From CAYZJD01 sp964478455 (GTDB lineage Bacteria > Acidobacteriota > Terriglobia > Bryobacterales > Bryobacteraceae): a DNA stretch of 10,611 nucleotides. Positions 4,771 through 10,611 of the stretch are shown piece after piece. A program made the position numbers and the translations under genes. The notes under the pieces are model-generated. The model ran no database searches, was not told where the DNA came from, and saw only the letters and a program-made list of their open reading frames with translations. Numbering within the stretch: position 1 is the first letter of the stretch; every line of letters begins with the position of its first letter. The stretch covers positions 1 through 10,611 of the forward strand of contig CAYZJD010000140.1 of assembly GCA_964478455.1 (NCBI GenBank), written 5' to 3'.

Positions 4771-6780
4771 CTACTTCACCTCCACCAGCAGGTGCCGCTC
4801 GAACTCCACTTCCAGCCGCGCCACCGGGCCGCGCACCGCGCCGAGGTCCTTCCGGTTCACGTAGTCGGTGACCTGGTAGCGGCGGTCCTCGAGGCCGCGC
4901 AGCTCCACCGGCCCGCGGTACTGCTTCGCGAAGAAACCGTAATACATCACGCCGTTCTTCCGGATCGCGTGCGCCTCCGGCCGGTCGAAACCGATGTCGT
5001 ATAACTCGCCTAGATACTCGCCCTTAGTAAGCATCCTTGACTTATAGATATCGAGCCACTTTGCCCAGTTTTTCTCTCGTTCCGGAGTTAGTTCCACCTT
5101 TTTATCCCTACCCGCGCCCACCGGCCAGGTGAAGTTGGTGCCGACGACGCCGCCCACGCCGACCGTCGAGGCGAAGTCCTCGCCGCCGTCGCTCAGCTCG
5201 ACGTGGTCGCCGAAGTAGGCCAGCTTGTCGCCGAGCAGCGCCTTCAGCGTCTTGCCCTTCGTGCGCACCTGCCACGAGCTGAGCGGGTCGGAGGCCACCG
5301 TCATGTTCATGTAGGGCATGGTGAAGAACGAATACGAGGTGCCGCACGGGCAGATCTCCACCAGCGCGTCCGGCTTGACGCCGAGGGCCGCTTCATAAAT
5401 GGCCTGGAAGAAGCCGGGCACGCCCTCGACCGCGTCCTCCGGTTGCGCGTGGCGGTGCGCCGGATTGTGACACGGCGGCACCGCGTTCAGGAACTGCCCG
5501 TCGATCTTCAGTCCGTCGAATCCCCACTCCTTAAGCGCCTTCACCGTGAACCGCCGCGCGTCCTCGCGGGCCGGCGGATAGGCGGGGCAGAGATAGAACG
5601 CGTCCCACCACGAGATCTTCTGCCGCGAGCCGTCGGCGTTCAGCAGCAACTGGTCGGCATGCTTGCGGATGAGATCGGTGTCCGGATCGACCGACATCGG
5701 CGCCCACCAGAGCTGCGCTTTGTAGCCGTCGGCGTGGATGCGGTCCACCAGGCGGCGGATGTCGCTGTCGCCGCCCGGATACTTCTTCCGGTTCACGTAC
5801 CAGTCTCCCTCGGCCGTCTGCCAGCCGTCGTCCAGCGTCACCCAGCGAAAGCCGAGCTTCTTCACCATCGGGAACGTGCCGTAGATCTGCTGCTCGGTGA
5901 AGTTGCGCCCGTAGCCCCAGGCGCACCAGATCGGCTCGAAGGCGTCCGGCGGCGAGGCCGGGATCTTGATCCCCTGGCGGATCATGAAGCGGCTGTAGTC
6001 GCGCAACGTCAGGAAGTAGTCGCCGCGATGCGCGGTGACGAACGTGCGGAAGGTCTTCAAGCTCTCGCCGGGCTTGAGCGTCCGGTTCACCGCGTACGTC
6101 ACGGCCACCGTGGCGTGGCCCGCATCCGGCATGGCGACCGGTAGCGAAACCAGCTTCGGCGCGAGTTCGAGGTGGCCCACTCCGACGCCGGCGTCCCTGC
6201 GCCATACGTCCACCACCGGCGTGCCGCCGCCGTAATCCGTGCCGTTCATCCCGAGGTAGTTCTCCTGGTGGAAGCCGGTCTTCAACGGAACCACCCAGTC
6301 CGGGCGGTGCTCGTAAGAGCCGCTCTGGTAGGACCAGAACGGTGGGTCGGTCTTTTCGGCCGCCGTGTTGATCGAGTAGTTGTGGCTCGTCCAGCGGTCC
6401 ACCTTGAGATCTGCATTCCCGGTGTTGGTGTAGGTGACTTCGAAGACCAGCGTGGCGGGGAAGGCCGCATCAGTCGTCACGGCCACCTGTTTGCGTACCG
6501 AAGCGGCTTCACCCGTGAACAGGGACCGGCCGCCTTCCTGCTTCTGTTCCGTCAGCCGGAAGTCCCGGATGTCCGACCCGGCGACCGTAAGGAACTCGCT
6601 CGGAGCGAACGGGCCCAGCGCCGCCTCGTCCCCGCCGCCCTTGATGGCGACGCGGCTGTGAAGCTGCTGGTTGAACTCGACGGCGATCTCCTTGTTATCC
6701 ACGCGGATCTCCCGGCCCGCCGGAGCACAGGAGCAAAGCAGCCATGGCAATGCGATGACGGGCAACAACGTGCGGTTCAT
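4771..6780 (-). CDS. GH36-like alpha-galactosidase, predicted lipoprotein
   Basis: This 669-residue protein reads as a retaining alpha-galactosidase of glycoside hydrolase family 36. The leader MNRTLLPVIALPWLLCSC ends in a lipobox with C18, so it is probably anchored at a membrane facing the periplasm or outside. A beta-sandwich domain (about 25-275) precedes the barrel, which begins near residue 284 (IWCAWGYGRNF). The DDGW motif is at 317-320, the nucleophile is D427 in LKIDGQ, and the acid/base is D498 in ASDPLSS. The 71-residue spacing is as in characterised GH36 enzymes. A small beta domain closes the protein from about 605. Substrate specificity beyond an alpha-galactoside-type sugar cannot be read. 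Residues about 558-593 are encoded by an unusually AT-rich patch. The receiver gene lies 52 bases upstream and may be co-transcribed. Confidence 0.85.
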   Translation of the reverse strand: MNRTLLPVIALPWLLCSCAPAGREIRVDNKEIAVEFNQQLHSRVAIKGGGDEAALGPFAPSEFLTVAGSDIRDFRLTEQKQEGGRSLFTGEAASVRKQVAVTTDAAFPATLVFEVTYTNTGNADLKVDRWTSHNYSINTAAEKTDPPFWSYQSGSYEHRPDWVVPLKTGFHQENYLGMNGTDYGGGTPVVDVWRRDAGVGVGHLELAPKLVSLPVAMPDAGHATVAVTYAVNRTLKPGESLKTFRTFVTAHRGDYFLTLRDYSRFMIRQGIKIPASPPDAFEPIWCAWGYGRNFTEQQIYGTFPMVKKLGFRWVTLDDGWQTAEGDWYVNRKKYPGGDSDIRRLVDRIHADGYKAQLWWAPMSVDPDTDLIRKHADQLLLNADGSRQKISWWDAFYLCPAYPPAREDARRFTVKALKEWGFDGLKIDGQFLNAVPPCHNPAHRHAQPEDAVEGVPGFFQAIYEAALGVKPDALVEICPCGTSYSFFTMPYMNMTVASDPLSSWQVRTKGKTLKALLGDKLAYFGDHVELSDGGEDFASTVGVGGVVGTNFTWPVGAGRDKKVELTPEREKNWAKWLDIYKSRMLTKGEYLGELYDIGFDRPEAHAIRKNGVMYYGFFAKQYRGPVELRGLEDRRYQVTDYVNRKDLGAVRGPVARLEVEFERHLLVEVK

Positions 6781-6832
6781 GTCCGGAATTCTCTCACAAG
6801 CGGAGTGAGAGGGCGCGGGGCGCGCCTTGAGG

Positions 6833-7213
6833 CTACAGGGCGCCGGAGTGGCGCTTGAGGATGTTCGGGAGGTTCTGCGAGAAGGCTGAGCGGGCCATGA
6901 CGATGTCGCAGCCCGCCTCGTGAGCGCTCTGCTTCAGTTCGCCCTGGACGTGCGAGACGTAGCCGATGAGGCTGATTCTGTTCAGCTCCGGGTCGGACTT
7001 CAGCTTCGAGATCAGCTCGATGGGTTGGACGGCGGCAGCATTCAGGTCGAGGATGATCACCGAAGGCTTGGCGCGCGCCTTCTCAAGGACGGTCGCCTCG
7101 TCCTTTACGAACTCCACTTGCATTCCCGCGCGCTTGGCGGCGTCGCTGATCTTGACAGTGAAGAACAGGTCCGTGACAACGGCCAGTATTCTCTTGTTGG
7201 CGTCTTTCCGCAT
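6833..7213 (-). CDS. Stand-alone response-regulator receiver-like protein
   Basis: This 126-residue single-domain protein has the CheY-like receiver fold and no output domain. The likely phospho-acceptor is D56 in VIILDLNAA, with S87 at the conserved Ser/Thr position (GYVSHVQ). The site is partly degenerate. The N-terminal acidic pair is reduced to one Asp (VVTD15LFF), and the conserved Lys near the C-terminus appears to be Arg (R108 in MARSAF). It could still be phosphorylated weakly, or act as a phosphorylation-independent binding module. No histidine kinase is nearby. It is read toward the GH36 gene 52 bases downstream, so co-transcription is possible, but a functional link is not shown. 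No clear ribosome site precedes the ATG. Confidence 0.8.
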   Translation of the reverse strand: MRKDANKRILAVVTDLFFTVKISDAAKRAGMQVEFVKDEATVLEKARAKPSVIILDLNAAAVQPIELISKLKSDPELNRISLIGYVSHVQGELKQSAHEAGCDIVMARSAFSQNLPNILKRHSGAL

Positions 7214-7426
7214 AGGGCCAGCGATAAGAGGCTTCGAGTCGGCTCCAGTTTGCTCGATGAGTGCTGAACGTGGAGGGGAACTACAATCCTACCGTTTCGA
7301 GGGACGCCATGCAACCGGGGGTGCGGTCAAGTGGGCTGCGGTCAAGCACGGCCAGGCGCGTCGCATCCGCCCGCGCGGTGAACGGGGATTGCGTCGCCTG
7401 TCACCGGTTTTCTAGGCTGGACGGAG
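7214..7426. promoter_or_regulatory. Divergent intergenic region between the receiver gene and the CapA gene
   Basis: These 213 bases must hold promoters for both divergent genes. On the + strand TACAAT at 7282-7287 is a good -10 match but lacks the TG extension and a -35; it would give a leader of about 130 bases for the CapA gene. I see no convincing promoter on the - strand and no small gene. Confidence 0.3.
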
Positions 7427-8347
7427 GTGAGTACGCGGAGGGAGTTCCTGGCGTTGCCGCTCGGCGTGCTGGCCGCCGCGCCGGTGACGCGCCTGGTGCT
7501 CGGCGGGGACGTGATGCTCTCGCGCCACGTCGGCCGGCTTGCCCGCCGGCGGAACGATCCGGCATGGCCCTTCCGCGATGTGGCCGGCTACCTGGCTGCC
7601 GCGGACGTCGCCTTCGTCAACCTGGAATCGCCGTTCAGCGATCGCGGTCGCCTCGTGGAAAGGGGCATGGTGTTCAAGGCCGAGCCGGCAACGATCGAAG
7701 GCTTGCGCCTCGCCGGCATCGACGTCGTCTCGACCGCCAACAACCACGCGCGGGACTGCGGCGCTTACGGCCTGGAGTACACGCTGCGCTGGCTCGGCGA
7801 ACACGGCATCCGGGCGGCGGGCACCGGCGTCGATGAGCAGGCGGCCCGCGCGGGCGCGGTGCTCGAGCGGAACGGCCTGCGCTTCGGCTTCCTCGCCTAC
7901 ACCTACGACCAGTCGAACGGCAACCACAAAGACCGCGACCCGCGGGTGGCGATGCTGGACGCGGAGAAGATGCGGGAGGACGTGGAGCGCATGCGGAGCC
8001 GCGCCGAGGTGGTGGTGGTCTCGATGCACGCGGGAGAAGAGTACCGGGCGCGACCCGGCCGGGAGCAAGTGGAGTTCGCGCGCGCGGCCATCGAAGCCGG
8101 GGCCCGCGTGGTGGCCGGACATCACCCGCACGTCGTCCAGCCGGCGGAGCGTTACCTGGGCGGGGTGATCTTCTACTCGCTCGGGAACCTCGTGTTCGAC
8201 CAGTTCCACCGCAAGGACACGCAGGTCGGCGCGCTGGCGGAGGTCACGTTTCGCGGCGCGGCCCTGGAGCGGGCCGAACTCCGCCGCGTGGAGATTGTGC
8301 GGGCAGTGCCGAGGCTGGCCGCGGACGCGCCGGCGGTGGTGGAGTAA
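7427..8347 (+). CDS. CapA family protein (metallophosphatase-like) with a Tat-like leader
   Basis: The 306-residue protein carries every hallmark of the CapA/PgsA-type calcineurin-like fold: GGDVM with D28, NLES with N65 and E67, ANNH (N105-N106-H107), HAGEEY with H201, GHHPHVVQ (231-238) and YSLGNLVFDQ. Relatives act in poly-gamma-glutamate capsule synthesis or as uncharacterised metal-dependent phosphoesterases, so CapA is a family label and not proof of a capsule; no capB or capC partner is present. The N-terminus (STRREFLALPLGVLAAAP) looks like a short Tat leader, which argues for the GTG at 7427. That GTG overlaps its own purine-rich sequence (GGAGGTG), so ribosome recruitment is unclear; no other start lies between 7427 and the in-frame stop at 7379. 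It ends two bases before the convergent J-protein gene. Confidence 0.85.
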   Translation: MSTRREFLALPLGVLAAAPVTRLVLGGDVMLSRHVGRLARRRNDPAWPFRDVAGYLAAADVAFVNLESPFSDRGRLVERGMVFKAEPATIEGLRLAGIDVVSTANNHARDCGAYGLEYTLRWLGEHGIRAAGTGVDEQAARAGAVLERNGLRFGFLAYTYDQSNGNHKDRDPRVAMLDAEKMREDVERMRSRAEVVVVSMHAGEEYRARPGREQVEFARAAIEAGARVVAGHHPHVVQPAERYLGGVIFYSLGNLVFDQFHRKDTQVGALAEVTFRGAALERAELRRVEIVRAVPRLAADAPAVVE

Positions 8348-8349
8348 GG

Positions 8350-9399
8350 TCAGCGGCGCCGGACCAGCACGGCCTTGCCGGAGACCAGGTCCATCTGGGA
8401 GCCGAGTTCGGTGGCGACCCAACTAACTTCGAGCGCATTGTTACTAACCAGCTTGAGGCTGACCTCGCCGGCCGCGCCGCCGGGACCGGTCCAGGGAAGA
8501 GTGGCGCCGCCGTCTCCCGCGTCGCCCTCGAAGTGGAACCGCACCTCCGGTGAGATCGGCCGGTCGGCGACCCGATAGCGGGCGCGGTAGCGGCCGCGCA
8601 GCACGCCGTTTTCCTCGGCGATGACCGCCTCGATGAACTCCGGCGGATAGAGCGACTTCGAGGCGGCCGGCACTTTGGGCGGCACGTAGACCCAAGCGCC
8701 GGAGAGCGGGCTTTCGCGGGCGAGCGCTACCGGCTCGACCGGCTGGACCGGCGGTGGGGACGCGGCGGGCTGCACGTCCGCCTCTGGCCGCGGATCCCCA
8801 GGCGGCGCGGCTGCCGGCATCACACCGTGCCCGGCGAACGGCTGGGGCTGTGGCGCTTCCTCGACCGGCTCTCGCCGCAACCGGGCCAGTTCCCGCCGCA
8901 ACTGCTCAATCGCCTTGCGCAGGCTGCTGATCTGAAGCGGCACTTCCCGTCCGGCTTCGACAGCGGCGGCCGAAGGCTTTGAGGTCGTTGGCGCGGCGGC
9001 GTCGACGACCGCGACCGGAAGCGGCTCCTTGCGCCCGGGTGGTGAGGCCAGAGTCCAGCCCAGGGCTGCGAGTCCCATGGCCGCGAGGAGCAGCCAGAAT
9101 CCGCGGCCTTCCCAAAGCCCTCGTCGCAGCCGGAACGCAAAGCCCTCGGGGGCCGCCACCAGCGCCGGCGGCTGGTCCGGCTCCGTTGCCAGGCCGAGAT
9201 CGTAGAGGCTGCGCCGCTGCGGGTCCGCCAGCACGGCGTGAAGTTCGTTCAAGCGCTTCATCTGGCTGTTCGCCAGGCGGCGCAGCCGCTCGTCCTGCTG
9301 CTGATCGGGATGCAGGAGGCGGGCCAGGCCACGGTAGGCCTCGCGAATCTCCTCGGCCGATGCGCGTGGCGTGAGGCCGAGTTCCTCGTAGTAGTTCAC
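8350..9399 (-). CDS. Membrane-anchored J-domain protein
   Basis: The 349-residue protein starts with a J domain (residues 1-68: YYEELGLTPRASAEEIREAY, HPD at 30-32, ending near RRSLYDLG). It should stimulate a DnaK-type Hsp70, but it lacks the Gly/Phe and zinc-finger regions of true DnaJ. One membrane segment follows (about 101-118), preceded by arginines, which places the J domain in the cytoplasm. Beyond the membrane come a probable coiled coil (157-177, leucine/arginine heptads), a proline-rich linker (178-232) and a C-terminal domain of about 115 residues with beta character starting at SGAWVYVPP, which I do not recognise. The start is a GTG at 9399, with GGAG about 11 bases upstream. It follows the HIT gene by 40 bases, with a palindrome at the gene boundary. 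Confidence 0.85.
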   Translation of the reverse strand: MNYYEELGLTPRASAEEIREAYRGLARLLHPDQQQDERLRRLANSQMKRLNELHAVLADPQRRSLYDLGLATEPDQPPALVAAPEGFAFRLRRGLWEGRGFWLLLAAMGLAALGWTLASPPGRKEPLPVAVVDAAAPTTSKPSAAAVEAGREVPLQISSLRKAIEQLRRELARLRREPVEEAPQPQPFAGHGVMPAAAPPGDPRPEADVQPAASPPPVQPVEPVALARESPLSGAWVYVPPKVPAASKSLYPPEFIEAVIAEENGVLRGRYRARYRVADRPISPEVRFHFEGDAGDGGATLPWTGPGGAAGEVSLKLVSNNALEVSWVATELGSQMDLVSGKAVLVRRR

Positions 9400-9438
9400 C
9401 GTGCAGCCGGCTCCGCGGCCTATAGACTATCGGCGGAT

Positions 9439-9453
9439 TTCAGGATTCCTGAA
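9439..9453. promoter_or_regulatory. Perfect 15-base palindrome at the HIT gene end, upstream of the J-protein gene
   Basis: TTCAGGA-T-TCCTGAA is a perfect 7+1+7 inverted repeat. It covers the HIT stop codon (9440-9442) and lies 40 bases before the J-protein start. A one-base centre suits a protein-binding operator better than an RNA hairpin. A second small palindrome, ATAG-A-CTAT, lies at 9422-9430 between it and the start. Confidence 0.4.
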
Positions 9454-9877
9454 GCCCGAGGGCCGAGCGGATGGCGTCGCGGACCCGGGTCATGACCTCG
9501 GGGCTCTCGTATTTCTGGCGCGGCCAAAAGAAGCCGCGGAGCCCGTCCTTGCGCCGGCGCGGGACGACGTGCACGTGCAGATGCGGCACGCTCTGGCTGA
9601 CGCGGTTGTTGACGGCCACGAAGCTGCCGTCAGCCTGCATCGCCGCCTCGACGGCCCGCGCGAGGTCCCGCACCGTGGCGAACAGCGGCCCGGCCAGATC
9701 CTCCGGCAAGTCGGCCAGCGTCTCGAAGTGCCGCTTCGGCACGAGCAGGCAATGGCCCGGGAAGAGCGGCCGGTGGTCGAGAAAGGTGAGCGATACGTCG
9801 TTCTCAAAGACGACGTGGGCCGGCCGGGTGCCCGCGACGATCTCGCAGAACTTGCAGTCCGTGGCCGGCTCCGGCAT
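9440..9877 (-). CDS. HIT family hydrolase (histidine triad)
   Basis: This 145-residue HIT protein carries the triad H99-L-H101-V-H103-V-V, in which the second-last His forms the nucleotidyl intermediate when Ap4A-like or AMP-linked substrates are split. The N-terminus has CKFC (C8, C11), the zinc-binding pair common in bacterial HIT proteins, followed by EIVAG. The substrate-pocket strand is HRPLFPGHCLLVPKRH (35-50). The frame is open upstream to 10246, but the ATG at 9877 gives the normal family start, with GAGG nine bases before it overlapping the previous stop. It lies 11 bases after the upstream gene and is almost certainly co-transcribed with it and with the J-protein gene. The physiological substrate is not deducible. 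Confidence 0.9.
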   Translation of the reverse strand: MPEPATDCKFCEIVAGTRPAHVVFENDVSLTFLDHRPLFPGHCLLVPKRHFETLADLPEDLAGPLFATVRDLARAVEAAMQADGSFVAVNNRVSQSVPHLHVHVVPRRRKDGLRGFFWPRQKYESPEVMTRVRDAIRSALGLQES

Positions 9878-9888
9878 GCCGCAAGGCC

Positions 9889-10611
9889 TCAGGGCTTGGG
9901 CGGCTGCTCGGTGGTCTTCTCCTCGGGCAGCGGCTCGGGGGTGTCGAAGGTGATGGTTGCCTCGGCGGCGAACTTGCGGTACATGCGAAACTCGACCTCG
10001 TTCTTGGCAAGGAGCTTGCCTTCGCGGAGGCGCATCACCGCCTTCAGCGGCACCATGTACTCGTGGTCGCTGATGGTGACGTAGTCGTAGTCGAGCACGT
10101 TCGAGGCCTGCTGGATGGGGAACGAAGGGGGAATGTCCTCCGCATCGAGCGTGATGCGCATCACCATGAGCGTGTCCCGGTCCACGTAGATCAGGCCGCG
10201 ATAGGCGGGCGTAATCTGCATGGTGCGCCGGTAGTCGATGCTCCACTTCGAGCGCGGCTGGGCCACGCGATAGGAGAAGACGTAAGCGCGCTTGCCGCGG
10301 AGCGTCGCCCAGCGCTCGAAACGGAAGTCGGTCTGGGTCTCGGGATCGAAGATCTCCTTCATCATGCTCCCGAATTCGCCGGTCGAGGTAGCGCCGCCGA
10401 GGGCGTCCATCGGCTTGTCCGTCATCACGCCGTTCACCAGGATCATCTTGTACTCTTCCTTCTGATCGAAGTAGGAGAGTCGGGCGGTGACCACATCCTG
10501 ACGCTGCCAGAACTCCATCCCGGTCGGATCGACGTAGCGCCGCGTCACCTGCGTGCAGATGAAGTCCGGGAGGCGGCGCGTGTAATTCCTGGCGTATTCG
10601 CTGACCTCGGC
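9889..10611 (-). CDS. Partial gene: LolA-like/outer-membrane lipoprotein-sorting-type protein of unknown function
   Basis: The reading frame is open to the window edge, so the N-terminus lies beyond 10611; 240 residues are visible. The codons before the GTG at 10548 (EYARNYTRRLPDFICTQ) read smoothly into the rest, so that GTG is internal. The LPDFICTQVTRRY segment resembles a group of acidobacterial secreted proteins. The body (SIDYRRTMQITPAYRGLIYV, VMRITLDAEDIPP, VLDYDYVTI, MVPLKAVMRLREG) has the alternating strand pattern of a LolA/LppX-like beta half-barrel, suggesting a periplasmic binder of lipid or hydrophobic ligands. The C-terminal tail is Pro/Glu-rich. The family assignment is by pattern only. 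It is the first visible gene of the leftward HIT/J-protein group. Confidence 0.65.
   Translation of the reverse strand, partial: AEVSEYARNYTRRLPDFICTQVTRRYVDPTGMEFWQRQDVVTARLSYFDQKEEYKMILVNGVMTDKPMDALGGATSTGEFGSMMKEIFDPETQTDFRFERWATLRGKRAYVFSYRVAQPRSKWSIDYRRTMQITPAYRGLIYVDRDTLMVMRITLDAEDIPPSFPIQQASNVLDYDYVTISDHEYMVPLKAVMRLREGKLLAKNEVEFRMYRKFAAEATITFDTPEPLPEEKTTEQPPKP

Noticed and set aside
5203..6144. Long + strand open frame opposite the GH36 gene
   Set aside because: The - strand carries the complete catalytic motif set of GH36, so this is a GC-driven shadow.
7412..8422. Long - strand open frame opposite the CapA gene
   Set aside because: The + strand frame contains the complete CapA motif set; the antisense product is Arg/His-rich without any motif and also runs into the J-protein gene.
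9878..10246. N-terminal extension of the HIT frame
   Set aside because: It overlaps the clearly coding LolA-like gene in another frame, its composition is Arg/Pro/His-rich, and the ATG at 9877 gives the normal HIT start.
1..10611. CRISPR array, insertion sequence ends, rRNA or tRNA genes
   Set aside because: I found no regularly spaced direct repeats, no transposase-like protein and no RNA gene signature in the window.

Overview
The base composition is high-GC (60-70% in most lines I counted by hand). Tat-exported enzymes, a TPR family I associate with Acidobacteriota, small receiver-only regulators and several VapC-type toxins together suggest a soil or sediment Acidobacteriota, probably the Bryobacteraceae/Solibacter group. 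This placement rests on remembered protein families, not on a marker gene.

Layout. Positions 91-1446 (+) hold an exported enolase-superfamily enzyme followed by a hairpin. Positions 1686-3220 form a toxin-antitoxin island: a DUF433/DUF5615 pair on the + strand, converging on a Phd-type antitoxin plus VapC PIN toxin on the - strand. Hairpins and a short dispersed-repeat-like motif lie between them. The island continues into a roughly 430-base stretch without an intact gene, which contains the C-terminal remnant of a third PIN toxin (3442-3585, -). Positions 3650-4768 (+) encode a secreted TPR protein that appears to lack an internal block of its family. It converges, with a 2-base gap, on a lipoprotein GH36-like alpha-galactosidase (4771-6780, -), which lies downstream of a receiver-domain protein (6833-7213, -).

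Divergent from the receiver gene, 7427-8347 (+) encodes a CapA-family protein with a Tat-like leader. It converges, again with a 2-base gap, on a leftward gene group at 8350-10611 (-). In transcription order that group is a LolA-like protein cut by the window edge, a HIT-domain hydrolase and a membrane-anchored J-domain protein. A perfect 15-base palindrome covers the HIT stop codon, 40 bases before the J-protein start.

The GH36 enzyme and the enolase-superfamily enzyme could both serve carbohydrate or sugar-acid breakdown outside the cytoplasm, but they are 3.3 kb apart on opposite strands and nothing in the sequence links them. I do not see a clear new multi-gene system. The best leads are the degraded third PIN toxin, the internally shortened TPR protein, the exported enolase-superfamily enzyme with KxD in place of KxK, and the AT-rich patch in the GH36 gene.
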